DNA from: Gammaproteobacteria bacterium | GTDB lineage: Bacteria > Pseudomonadota > Gammaproteobacteria > UBA4575 | Direction: 5' to 3' | Length of the DNA stretch: 64,000 bases | Assembly: GCA_014075255.1 (NCBI GenBank) | Contig: CP046178.1 | Span: forward strand, 1,215,616-1,279,615 | Shown: piece after piece, positions 1-8,196 of the stretch | Layout: each line of letters begins with the position of its first letter | Position numbering within the stretch: the stretch's first letter is position 1 | Program-made: the position numbers and the translations under genes | The notes under the pieces: model-generated | What the model was told of the DNA's origin: nothing | Databases searched by the model: none | The model's input: the letters and a program-made list of their open reading frames with translations, nothing else

Positions 1-537
1 GCCTTCAAATGCTTCGCCATCAATTTTACCAACAAAATTCATACTTACTTGATCATCTTGTTTCGCTTTACGCTCAACTTCAGTCCATTTCATTTTCTGT
101 TTAAGAAGTTTTTCCACAATATCATCTATGTCACTATCCGCAACTTCAACGTCAGCCACTTCTATTTCAAACTTACTGGCGTCGGCTAATTCGACCTCAG
201 GATACACTTCAAAAGTTGCGATATATTTTAAATTTTGATTAACCTCTAAACTGACAGGATCAATACTTGGGCTACCTGCAGGGCGAAGTTTTTCTTGCAT
301 TACCGCTTTTTGAAAACTTGTTTGCATGGTTTCTGCAATCACTTCTTGCGTTACTTTCTTTCCGTACTGTTGTCGCACTACACGCAAAGGTACTTTGCCT
401 GGACGAAAGCCTGACATTTTTACCTGTGTACTTAGATTTTTTAGCTTAATTTCGATAGCAGAATTAACTTCTTCAGCCGGCACTTCTACCGTCATTTTGC
501 GTTCTAAGCCTTCTGATGTTTCTAGAGATACTTGCAT
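1..537 (-). CDS. tig: Trigger factor, N-terminal part (cut by window edge)
   Basis: This is the ribosome-associated chaperone and peptidyl-prolyl isomerase that meets nascent chains at the exit tunnel. The reverse strand from the ATG at 537 reads MQVSLETSEGLERKMTV, the standard trigger factor start. The ribosome-docking signature GFRPGKVP lies at residues 43-50. The frame stays open to the window edge, giving 179 of about 430 residues: the ribosome-binding domain and the beginning of the FKBP-like domain. No clear ribosome binding site precedes the ATG. It lies downstream of tRNA-Leu on the same strand, as in Pseudomonas-type genomes. Identification is secure; only the C-terminal end is unseen. 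Confidence 0.96.
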   Translation of the reverse strand, partial: MQVSLETSEGLERKMTVEVPAEEVNSAIEIKLKNLSTQVKMSGFRPGKVPLRVVRQQYGKKVTQEVIAETMQTSFQKAVMQEKLRPAGSPSIDPVSLEVNQNLKYIATFEVYPEVELADASKFEIEVADVEVADSDIDDIVEKLLKQKMKWTEVERKAKQDDQVSMNFVGKIDGEAFEG

Positions 538-558
538 GGGATTTATATTATTCTATTG

Positions 559-591
559 ATTATGAAAATATTATGAAAATATTATGGAAAT
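559..591. repeat. Three tandem 11-bp AT-rich repeats upstream of tig
   Basis: The unit attatgaaaat occurs at 559-569 and 570-580 and, with one change, at 581-591. It sits 22 bp upstream of the tig start, in the likely leader or promoter of the gene. Beyond that, 592-771 shows no coding potential; it has loosely repeated ctctaaaccaa-like words but nothing I can name. Confidence 0.6.
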
Positions 592-771
592 TTCAGCGTT
601 TAATTATTGCGCCCTTTTGTATGTATTATTTGTACAGCCCTAAACCATTCTAAGCTCTTTTTGATCACTCACTTGCTCAACTCTAAACCAATAAGCGCCC
701 TTCTTTAACTAAGCAGTTGGCTCGGTTCTAGACCAACACTCCTTACATTTTTCAATTACTCTGCCTTAGGA

Positions 772-856
<85 letters not shown>

Positions 857-977
857 AATATTTAACTAGGCAGGAGACCCATACATATGAGCCGCACAGA
901 ATTATAACCGAATTTATTTATCAGAAATGTAGCTACAGCCATATATTCTGAAGATATATTAAACTTATAATTCCTCT

Positions 978-1859
978 ATGCCTGCACTTTTAATCTTTAT
1001 TGCCTATTTTGCAATAGCACTTTTGAGTGGGGCTGCTATTTCATATCCCCTACATACCTTTTTGGCAAATTGGTTTGAGCTGGATTTTGATCGAGTAGCC
1101 AGCCGCAGCGTTTTAATTGTAGCAATCATATTTTTTATAGCACTGTATAGAAAACTCGGTTTTGGCTCATGGCAGGAAATTGGCTTTAGCTCGGATAAGA
1201 AACAGTTCTTCAAAGACTTAGCTAAAGGCATAGGCTTTGGCATATTAATAATGTCTCCGGTCATAGCCGGTTTATTGATCACCCAAAACCGCATGATCGA
1301 TATGGACTGGGAAGTATCTCTGTTCAATATACTCAAACTAGCCATTACCGCTTTAATTTCCGGCTTAATCATTGGCATTTTAGAGGAAACTCTTTTTCGA
1401 GGAGCGATGCTAGGGGCTATCAAAAAATACAGCTCTGCTATCTTTGCAGTGGTTGTCACCAGTTTATTTTATGCGCTGGTACATTTTATCCAGCCTGATA
1501 TCGAATTGAATACAAACACTCTGAATTGGATGAGTGGATTTGTGCTGTTAAAAAATGCGCTGCCGAATTTTGCTGACATTCCCCTTATTATCGATTCGCT
1601 TATCGCTTTGTTTTTAGCAGGCGCACTACTTGCGATTGTGAGAATACGTACTAACCGTATTGCGCTTTGTATCGGTATCCATGCTGGCTGGGTTATCTCA
1701 ATTAAAATATTCAAACGCGTTACTGATACAAACATATATTCAGATTATGCTTTTTTAACTGGAAATTATGACAAGGTAATTGGTTATCTCGCAGCTGTGT
1801 GTATTGCTGCCTTTATCGTATTGCTGCTAAATATACAAACACGGAAAACGCAAGGCTAG
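978..1859 (+). CDS. CPBP family intramembrane glutamic endopeptidase
   Basis: This is a membrane protein of the CAAX protease/bacteriocin-processing (Abi) family. The 293-residue protein is mostly hydrophobic helices. It carries the family's first motif EExxxR at residues 136-141 (EETLFR) and a second motif with His169 (YALVH, Tyr where Phe is usual). A third conserved His lies in CIGIHAGW near residue 235. These Glu and His residues form the active site in the family. The natural substrate of most bacterial members is unknown, and nothing adjacent identifies it. The gene stands alone on the plus strand between tRNA-Leu and a convergent CHAP-domain gene, inside what looks like an interrupted tRNA cluster. 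Confidence 0.88.
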   Translation: MPALLIFIAYFAIALLSGAAISYPLHTFLANWFELDFDRVASRSVLIVAIIFFIALYRKLGFGSWQEIGFSSDKKQFFKDLAKGIGFGILIMSPVIAGLLITQNRMIDMDWEVSLFNILKLAITALISGLIIGILEETLFRGAMLGAIKKYSSAIFAVVVTSLFYALVHFIQPDIELNTNTLNWMSGFVLLKNALPNFADIPLIIDSLIALFLAGALLAIVRIRTNRIALCIGIHAGWVISIKIFKRVTDTNIYSDYAFLTGNYDKVIGYLAAVCIAAFIVLLLNIQTRKTQG

Positions 1860-1872
1860 ATTATATTTTTAG

Positions 1873-2538
1873 TTAGTGTTTAACCTGGGCCACTCGTTTC
1901 CAACCTATTAAATAGGGATCTAATAACCAGATGCGATTTTCAGACTTGGTATACGCAATTTCTCGTGCATATTCAGCTTGCCATTTTGTATTACTAAAAT
2001 TCTGTTCTGCAATTTTAATTGTGTGTAGTTTTTCATCGATGGCGACCACGACTGCAACATGCCCAGTGCCTAAATAGTCTTTACCATAAATTAACAAATC
2101 GCCTCTTTGTGGTAATTCAGCAGCACCATTTACAATAGAATCAAAACTTAAAACTTGTTTACTAAACGGATTATTTACTTGCTGCATCCCCCAGATATCA
2201 GCCGCTATATCTACATCACCGAAAACAACACTCTGTTCGCTCAATAACCATCTTCTTGCATATTCAACACACTGCCATTTTATACCCGTGTAGACATCGT
2301 TCCGATGATTAGGCTCAAAAATGACACAATTTGAATTGCAGTTTGAATATGCAGATACACCCGCCGGTGATTTACCTATTTCACTCCCGTAGCGGGTTTT
2401 GCAATCTGTACTGCATTGCTGAGGAATGGTGTCAGTGCTCTCCAATAATGCATCTGCTAATACATCGGCATTTACAAGCAAACAGATAAGTATGCTGAAT
2501 GCTGCCCAGGCAGGCGCCCAATTAGATAGTTTTTTCAT
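1873..2538 (-). CDS. Secreted CHAP-domain amidase
   Basis: The 221-residue protein starts with a signal-peptide-like segment (residues 11-30). It contains a CHAP-type cysteine amidase fold: Cys90 in KWQCVEYARRW and His160 in GTGHVAVVVA are the catalytic pair. The wording around the cysteine resembles the amidase half of glutathionylspermidine synthetase/amidase more than phage endolysins. Two extra cysteine pairs (near residues 42-46 and 67-71) may form disulfides in the periplasm. The likely role is cleavage of a peptidoglycan or other amide bond outside the cytoplasm. It converges on the CPBP gene with a 13-bp gap. Substrate is not deducible from sequence. Confidence 0.75.
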   Translation of the reverse strand: MKKLSNWAPAWAAFSILICLLVNADVLADALLESTDTIPQQCSTDCKTRYGSEIGKSPAGVSAYSNCNSNCVIFEPNHRNDVYTGIKWQCVEYARRWLLSEQSVVFGDVDIAADIWGMQQVNNPFSKQVLSFDSIVNGAAELPQRGDLLIYGKDYLGTGHVAVVVAIDEKLHTIKIAEQNFSNTKWQAEYAREIAYTKSENRIWLLDPYLIGWKRVAQVKH

Positions 2539-2755
2539 GCCAGATAAACGCTTTTTTGAGATGATTCATGACCGGCCCACAGGGTTTTGCATGTAATTAT
2601 AGGTGATCGCTTCAGCGATGGGTCTTCGAAAATCAAATAACTTCTCACCACTGACAAACGACCCACTTAAATTTATTGGTTAAATATGAGCAAAATTATT
2701 AAATTTTTGTTATAAATCGCAACTTGATAACTGTATTTTATTATTTGGAGTAAGT

Positions 2756-2956
2756 GTGGGCCTTAAAGTGAACTGTTCTGATTTGGCCGCCATATTTGGC
2801 GTCAGTCAAACTAAAATTGATACCTGGGCCGACCAGGGATTGCCTTTTTCTATTAAACCGAAAAAAAATACTGCTCAGCCTACTACTTCAAAAGATTATA
2901 TTTTTGATACCACGGAAGTAATTGAATGGTGTATCAAAAACAAGATTTCCTTATAA
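2756..2956 (+). CDS. Nu1-like terminase small-subunit DNA-binding domain, stand-alone
   Basis: The protein has 66 residues with a GTG start preceded by GGAG at 5-6 bp. Residues 5-30 (CSDLAAIFGVSQTKIDTWADQGLP) form a winged helix-turn-helix like the N-terminal domain of phage lambda Nu1, which binds cos DNA during packaging. The rest (YIFDTTEVIEWCIKN) matches the end of that domain. Full small terminases are about 180 residues, so this is only the DNA-binding domain; no large terminase gene is nearby. It lies 51 bp downstream of the 3' end of tRNA-His, a usual phage attachment position, so it may be a prophage relic. A domesticated regulator is the alternative. Confidence 0.6.
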   Translation: MGLKVNCSDLAAIFGVSQTKIDTWADQGLPFSIKPKKNTAQPTTSKDYIFDTTEVIEWCIKNKISL

Positions 2957-3007
2957 ATAAATTCTCTTGCTATACACCCAGAGCCTGAAAATTAAAGAAT
3001 AATTTGG

Positions 3008-3084
3008 TGGGGTGAGCGATGGGGATTGAACCCACGACCACAGGAATCACAATCCTGCGCTCTACCAACTGAGCTACGCTCACC
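3008..3084 (-). tRNA. tRNA-His (anticodon GTG), CCA encoded
   Basis: The reverse strand gives acceptor GGTGAGCG paired with CGCTCACC, including the encoded G-1:C73 pair typical of tRNA-His. The anticodon stem CAGGA/TCCTG encloses loop TTGTGAT, and the T-arm is GGTTCAATCC. CCA is encoded at 3010-3008. Confidence 0.96.
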
Positions 3085-3170
3085 ATAATGAGAAACGGAT
3101 CTTAACGTATTTCTAGTTAGATTGACTATGTTACTAATTAGAGAGTAAGAATTACCTCGTGATCAAATAT

Positions 3171-3300
3171 TAGCGTGTAATACCTACACGCAAAGTCCCG
3201 AGAGGATTACAAAATACTTCCTCGTATTTTGCCCTTCGGGCCATCGCCTTCGGCGATGTTCAAATTCGTTCCATACGAATTTGTCGTACCTGGAATTCAA
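3171..3300. repeat. Tandem hairpin array between tRNA-Arg and tRNA-His
   Basis: Five small palindromes follow one another. They are gcgtgta/tacacgc (3173-3191), caaaatac/gtattttg around 3210-3232, gcccttcgggc, catcgccttcggcgatg, and caaattcgt/acgaatttg (about 3260-3283). Between the first two lies cccgagaggatt, a 12-base exact copy of the T-arm side of the neighbouring tRNA-Arg (same bases at 3359-3370). This looks like a repetitive element that carries a tRNA 3'-end fragment. No protein is encoded. Confidence 0.7.
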
Positions 3301-3315
3301 ATATCAACGAACATA

Positions 3316-3354
3316 CCATTTAATTTATGGCCTTTCAGGCCATAAATTAAATGG
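3316..3354 (-). terminator. 17-bp perfect palindrome abutting the tRNA-Arg CCA end
   Basis: The left arm 3316-3332 (ccatttaatttatggcc) is exactly complementary to 3338-3354, with a 5-base loop. The right arm includes the CCA codified at 3354-3352, so in the precursor the mature 3' end would be paired with downstream RNA. It could act as a processing or termination structure for tRNA-Arg. There is no clean U-tract, so terminator function is uncertain; the palindrome itself is directly visible. Confidence 0.5.
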
Positions 3355-3428
3355 TGCGCCCGAGAGGATTCGAACCTCTGACCCTCGGCTTAGAAGGCCG
3401 ATGCTCTATCCAGCTGAGCTACGGGCGC
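3352..3428 (-). tRNA. tRNA-Arg (anticodon TCT), CCA encoded
   Basis: The reverse strand gives acceptor GCGCCCG/CGGGCGC, D-arm AGCTCAGCTGGATAGAGC, anticodon stem TCGGC/GCCGA around CTTCTAA (anticodon TCT), and T-arm AGAGGTTCGAATCCTCT. CCA is encoded. The sequence is very close to the E. coli tRNA-Arg(UCU). Confidence 0.97.
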
Positions 3429-3560
3429 TCACACCGAGTAAGTGTATCACTAGCCATCATTCCCAGTGAATGCCAAATATAATGCCTGTATAGAAATAGA
3501 ATTTGGCCTAGCTCAGAAACTAATCTGTGCGTAAGCGCTTTCAGCCTAGAATTTCGTAAA

Positions 3561-3851
3561 CTAGTAACTCGTTTTATTTTTAGCTATTAGAAAATGCTGA
3601 AATCGTGCGATGATTTGCGGATAGGTATAAAACCAAATTGCTTTAATATTAGTCAGCTCTAGCATTTTGAATTTAGTCGAAGAAAATTTATTGGTATAAA
3701 TATTCGGCTCAACATCTCTTAAATACCCGAGCAACACGCCTAACGAAAGCAATAATAAAATAATGGGCAACGCTAAAACAGATAACAAAACCAAACCACC
3801 TACAATAGTCAATTTGGTCGCGGCCAATGTCACATAGATTATCCAATTCAT
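3561..3851 (-). CDS. Small hypothetical membrane protein
   Basis: I do not recognise this family. The chosen ATG at 3851 follows AGGTGG at 6-7 bp and gives 96 residues beginning MNWIIYVTLAATKL. An upstream in-frame TTG at 3932 would add 27 polar residues but lacks a ribosome binding site. Residues 2-40 are strongly hydrophobic and should make one long or two short membrane helices. They are followed by a basic cytoplasmic-looking tail. It sits alone between the tRNA-Arg gene and the divergent acyltransferase pair. Confidence 0.5.
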   Translation of the reverse strand: MNWIIYVTLAATKLTIVGGLVLLSVLALPIILLLLSLGVLLGYLRDVEPNIYTNKFSSTKFKMLELTNIKAIWFYTYPQIIARFQHFLIAKNKTSY

Positions 3852-4071
3852 TTTCGCCACCTTCCCTGTACGATCATGATGAGTATTATTATTATGACTC
3901 CACGGTAATCTAAAAGTTTTGACCAACTTCAAATAAGCAGATTAATTAGTGGATATACACAACAAAAATAGCAATAAACATGTAAATACGGTTAACTCAT
4001 ACCTCTTATTAATAAATTTAATATCGAGAGTATAATGACTCAGAACTTGCTAAAATAGCGCTCCTTTACAC

Positions 4072-4941
4072 ATGCCTAAACTTTTAATCCCTCTTCTTAA
4101 ACTTCTTTCGTTTTTCCCTCTTTCCTTCCTACATAGTTTATCTTGGCTATGTTATCTACTTCTTTTTCATGTGCTTAAAGTTCGTAGAAAACTCACACTT
4201 AAAAATATTAAAGCTTCATTTCCAGAATACTCAGAATCTGAATGCCTTAACCTAGCCAAGAAGCATTACAAAAGCACTTGCATGGTAATAGCTGAAACCA
4301 TCAAAGCACTTAGTCTTAGTAAACAAGAAATCAAAAATCGTGTTGAATTTAAAAACTTACATGTATTAGAAAAATATTTAGAACAAGATCAATCTGCAAT
4401 AATAATTACTGCGCATTATTGCAATTTCGAGTGGGTACTTTTAGCTTGCGCACAACACCTAAACTATCCAGTAGACACTGTATATCGCAAACAACGCACC
4501 GATAGCTTAGAAGAATTATTTTATTATTTACGCACACGCTTTGACGTAACCCCATTGCCAATGGAAACCTGCGTGGCTGATTCGTTGAAACGATCGAAAA
4601 TTACACGCATGCTCGCTATGGCAGCTGACCAATCCCCAAAGAAAGAGGATGCAGTATATTGGCAACACTTTTTAAACCGTGATACTGCTTTTCATACCGG
4701 ATCAGAAAAAATTACCCGTGCATTCAAATATCCGATAATCTTCATGTCGTTAAAAAGAATGCGTAGAGGACATTATCAGGCAACCTTAAAGTTACTTGCA
4801 GAACCTCCTTATACTACGCAAGATCCTAATCAAATAATGCGCGCCTATGTGTCTGAACTTGAAACATTAATACTAGAGAACCCAAAAGATTGGCTATGGG
4901 CATATCGAAGATGGAAATTCGAAAAACCTGCTTGCAACTAA
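4072..4941 (+). CDS. LpxL/HtrB-family acyltransferase, first tandem copy
   Basis: The 289-residue protein belongs to the lysophospholipid/lipid A late acyltransferase family (LpxL, LpxM, HtrB), which moves an acyl chain from acyl-ACP to a lipid hydroxyl at the inner membrane. An N-terminal hydrophobic anchor (residues 5-35) precedes the basic stretch VRRKLTLKNI. The catalytic HxxxxE is His115-Glu120 (HYCNFE). The ending DWLWAYRRWK matches the family's C-terminal WxHRRWK. A paralogue follows 32 bp later. Sequence similarity to true LpxL is modest and the acceptor lipid is unknown; the neighbouring fatty acyl-AMP ligase suggests a dedicated acyl donor. Confidence 0.85.
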   Translation: MPKLLIPLLKLLSFFPLSFLHSLSWLCYLLLFHVLKVRRKLTLKNIKASFPEYSESECLNLAKKHYKSTCMVIAETIKALSLSKQEIKNRVEFKNLHVLEKYLEQDQSAIIITAHYCNFEWVLLACAQHLNYPVDTVYRKQRTDSLEELFYYLRTRFDVTPLPMETCVADSLKRSKITRMLAMAADQSPKKEDAVYWQHFLNRDTAFHTGSEKITRAFKYPIIFMSLKRMRRGHYQATLKLLAEPPYTTQDPNQIMRAYVSELETLILENPKDWLWAYRRWKFEKPACN

Positions 4942-4973
4942 TATTATTTTTTTAATTATATTCAATACATTTC

Positions 4974-5831
4974 TTGCGAAAATTCACTTTAAAATGCATT
5001 GCGGCAATACCATTGCCGATACTTTATGGCTTATCTTGGTCGTTATATATTCTACTATTTTATATAGTACGTTTCAGGCGCGACATTGCTGAAAATAATA
5101 TACGCAATTCATTCCCAAAACTTAGCAAACATGAACATCGAGCATTACTCAAGCTACATTATCGAAACTATTGTGACGTTATCTTAGAGATCCTAAAAAC
5201 AACTAATCTAAAACCAGAACAACTAAAACAATGGGTCAGTTTTAAAAATTCTGAAATAATCGAGAAACCATTAGAAAAAAACCAAACGATTATTTTATCT
5301 CTGGCACACCAATGCAATCTTGAATGGGCCACACTAGCCGCAAGCCTACACACTGCTTATCCAATTGACGGCATATATAAACCATTACATCAAAAATGGC
5401 TTGATGAATTAACGCTTGAGTCGCGCTCTAAATTTGATATCACACTAATCCCTGCTAAGACCTGTGTCACCGATTTAATCAAACGTGCGAAACAAACACG
5501 CATTATTGCTATTGCACCAGATCAAGCGCCAAGGCGTAGAGACGAGGCATACTGGGCCACGTTTTTAAATCAAGAAACGCCGTTTTATTTAGGTTTAGAA
5601 AAGATCGCCACCTTATTTAAGTACCCAGTATTTTTTATGCAATTAGAACGAACTAGCAGAGGGAAATACCAAGCCACCTTTAAACAGCTTGCACAGCCGC
5701 CTTATGACAAAGAGTCTTCTTTGATTTCAAAATCTTACGTGCAGGCTGTTGAAGAACAAATTCTACAACACCCCCAGGATTGGTTATGGATTCATAAAAG
5801 ATGGAAAAAGAAAAAGTCTTTAAACGACTAA
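4974..5831 (+). CDS. LpxL/HtrB-family acyltransferase, second tandem copy
   Basis: This 285-residue paralogue of the preceding gene has a TTG start at 4974. There is no in-frame ATG near it, an in-frame stop lies just upstream, and the encoded N-terminus aligns with the paralogue. It has the hydrophobic anchor (residues 8-33), the catalytic HxxxxE at His112-Glu117 (HQCNLE), and the terminal DWLWIHKRWK. The pair probably arose by duplication and may add two acyl chains in sequence. It ends in a 12-bp convergent overlap with the fatty acyl-AMP ligase gene on the other strand. Confidence 0.82.
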   Translation: MRKFTLKCIAAIPLPILYGLSWSLYILLFYIVRFRRDIAENNIRNSFPKLSKHEHRALLKLHYRNYCDVILEILKTTNLKPEQLKQWVSFKNSEIIEKPLEKNQTIILSLAHQCNLEWATLAASLHTAYPIDGIYKPLHQKWLDELTLESRSKFDITLIPAKTCVTDLIKRAKQTRIIAIAPDQAPRRRDEAYWATFLNQETPFYLGLEKIATLFKYPVFFMQLERTSRGKYQATFKQLAQPPYDKESSLISKSYVQAVEEQILQHPQDWLWIHKRWKKKKSLND

Positions 5832-7814
5832 AGACTCTTTCGTTTTTATATATTGAGCAAGTGTAGCAATAGAAGGATGGTCAACTAAGTCTGTGATTTC
5901 AATTTTACCAGGATACAACTCATCCAATCCTGAATGTATTTCTACCAAAGAAAGCGAGCTTGCCCCAATCTCTAATAAACTGTCATCAATGCTGAATGTT
6001 TTCTCTGGTAATGCTTCCTGACAGATATTTTTGATCGCATTCACAATCTCATCATCGCTCATTTGATCAGCTTGCACGCTTACATTTTGTACGGGCGCTA
6101 GTTCTTGCAACACATCATCAAACTCACCATTTAGAAATTGATCTGCAAGCGCAGAACGCTGCACTTTACCACTGGTTGTTTTTGGCACCTTCCTTATTGG
6201 CACAACATGATGCACCTCAATACCATACTGCTCATTTACTTTTGTTCTAGCAAGTGCACTTATTTCTTGAAAATCGTCTAACTTCCCTTTGTGCAAGATA
6301 AACACTAACACTTGCTCAAGATCATTTTTATCAGATGATATCCCGCTCACCACAACCTTGCCTAATTCAAGCCCCGCTAATTGATGCAACGTTTCTTCAA
6401 TATCATATGGGTAGTAGTTTTGGCCATTTACAAACAGAATCTCTTTATAACGACCAGTAATAAATAACTCTTGGTCCGAGACAAAACCAAGATCTCCCGT
6501 GTTCACCCAACCGTTATCAAAAAATATACTTCCGTCATCTCCAATAATCTCTTCGGTTACATTGTTTCCAGAAATATGTATATGCCCAACGACACCATCT
6601 GGTAACGCCTCACCCTCTTTGCTACTAATCCTAACGTTGCAATGCGGAATCGTTTTGCCAACCCCTACCAGAGTTGAAGTTGAATCCATTTGCTGCAAAA
6701 TTTCTGCTTTCGCACCAATAGCTAATGATGTTCGCTCTACATTAATGATTTTTAAATCTGCCCCTACTGCAGGGAAACTAACTGCCAAACTGGCTTCTGC
6801 TAAACCATACACTGGAAACATACTATTTTTTGGCAATCCATACTGCGACAACTCACTGGTGAACTGCTCACACAAATTTACCGAAATAGGTTCGGCACCA
6901 TTAAAAATTAAACGCATATGCGAAAAATCTACATTTGCCATGTTTTTATTTTCTTGACCTTTCCGACTATAAGCATTCAAAAAATGCTTATAACCAAAAT
7001 TAGGAGAACACAACACATTGGCTTTTTTATCACTTGCGGCCATCATCCAATATAGTGGGCGGCGTATAAATAAATCAGTACGCATAATGTAATGATTGTA
7101 GTTACATACAATTGGATTAAGGTGAAAACCTATCAACCCCATGTCGTGAGTAAGCGGCATCCAACTTAAGCTAGTGTCGTCTTTAGTAAATTGTGCAGCA
7201 CGCTGAATTCCATCGATATTAGCCATCAAATTACGATGCTTTAGCACAACACCTTTAGGGCTACCGGTAGAACCTGATGAGAATTGAATAAAAGAAATAT
7301 CTTCAGGAGCTACATCAGCAACCTCCCCAAATTTAGAGAGATCAACCACATCATCTGTAAGAATTACATTCTCAGATAATTCTTCATAGGTTGAAACTTC
7401 TGCTGGCTCACGAGCACTCGCCTGTAATTTCAGAAGTGTTTTACGGTCTGTGTATAAGTAAGCGCTATTTATTTTTTTATTGGTTAACTTTTTATTGCTT
7501 AATTGGCGGTATACATTTAATACTTTGTGTCGATGCTGGTCGCTAATCCCTAGTGCTAAGGGCACGGGTACAATGCCACCAAATTGGCAAGCCCAAAAAA
7601 CATCCACTATTTTCTCATTGTCGCTTAAATTCAACATGAGGTAGTCACCTTGCTTCAAGCCTGTTTGCTGCAACACGTACAACAACCCTAAGGCACGCTC
7701 ATATAAGACATTAAAGGTAATGGTTTTCTCTTCATCTTGCCCGTTTATGAAACCCACAAAACGGTCTTCACTTCGGTTATGCGTTAATGCATCGACTAAA
7801 GTTTTAAATTGCAT
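5820..7814 (-). CDS. Fatty acyl-AMP ligase with C-terminal acyl carrier domain
   Basis: The enzyme should activate a fatty acid as acyl-AMP and load it on a carrier protein. The 664-residue protein has an ANL-family adenylation domain (about 1-580): P-loop FSSGSTGSPKG at 178-188, WVNTGDLG near 435, and the C-terminal lysine region TTSGKVQRSAL. The overall form resembles fatty acyl-AMP ligases (FAAL) rather than CoA ligases. Residues 585-660 form a carrier domain with the phosphopantetheine site GASSL, Ser620. No condensation or ketosynthase gene is nearby. It converges with two LpxL-like acyltransferases, which suggests a small lipid-modifying pathway. The FAAL-versus-CoA-ligase choice is inference. 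Confidence 0.86.
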   Translation of the reverse strand: MQFKTLVDALTHNRSEDRFVGFINGQDEEKTITFNVLYERALGLLYVLQQTGLKQGDYLMLNLSDNEKIVDVFWACQFGGIVPVPLALGISDQHRHKVLNVYRQLSNKKLTNKKINSAYLYTDRKTLLKLQASAREPAEVSTYEELSENVILTDDVVDLSKFGEVADVAPEDISFIQFSSGSTGSPKGVVLKHRNLMANIDGIQRAAQFTKDDTSLSWMPLTHDMGLIGFHLNPIVCNYNHYIMRTDLFIRRPLYWMMAASDKKANVLCSPNFGYKHFLNAYSRKGQENKNMANVDFSHMRLIFNGAEPISVNLCEQFTSELSQYGLPKNSMFPVYGLAEASLAVSFPAVGADLKIINVERTSLAIGAKAEILQQMDSTSTLVGVGKTIPHCNVRISSKEGEALPDGVVGHIHISGNNVTEEIIGDDGSIFFDNGWVNTGDLGFVSDQELFITGRYKEILFVNGQNYYPYDIEETLHQLAGLELGKVVVSGISSDKNDLEQVLVFILHKGKLDDFQEISALARTKVNEQYGIEVHHVVPIRKVPKTTSGKVQRSALADQFLNGEFDDVLQELAPVQNVSVQADQMSDDEIVNAIKNICQEALPEKTFSIDDSLLEIGASSLSLVEIHSGLDELYPGKIEITDLVDHPSIATLAQYIKTKESLVV

Positions 7815-7879
7815 GAGGGAAATGTACGGGAAGTGATCTATAAAACAAGGTGCTTAACGGCATATAAAAGACAACAAGA

Positions 7880-7923
7880 AATGGCTTCGCCATTATTTAC
7901 TTGCGTGTAGTACCTACACGCAA
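7880..7923 (-). terminator. Two hairpins just downstream of tRNA-Pro
   Basis: Bases 7901-7910 (ttgcgtgtag) pair perfectly with 7914-7923 around a 3-base loop. Only three bases separate this 10-bp stem from the encoded tRNA CCA. A second stem, aatggc/gccatt, occupies 7880-7894 and is followed on the minus strand by a T-rich stretch. The first hairpin recurs, with changes, at 3173-3191 beside the other tRNA genes. It may end or process the tRNA-Pro transcript. Confidence 0.5.
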
Positions 7924-7926
7924 AGG

Positions 7927-8003
<77 letters not shown>

Positions 8004-8196
8004 ACTGATTGCGGATCATACGTGGTACTGAATAATAAGGTCAATGCCACTAAAGCAGTGCTTAACTCGTAAAAGCAGATATTGCAGATTTATTGCTACT
8101 TTAAAGGCCCTCACAATCTATCCGAGGTGAACTATTGGCTGGTTTTCCAGACCAATATATGGAATTATCCACACTCACAAACGTACTGGAGGCGAA

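Noticed and set aside
559-591. Possible CRISPR-like tandem repeat
   Set aside because: The units are 11 bp, directly adjacent without spacers, and AT-only in style; there are no cas genes.
3281-3469. 62-codon plus-strand reading frame
   Set aside because: It is the antisense of tRNA-Arg. The peptide APERIRTSDPRLRR is the well-known false product of tRNA antisense translation.
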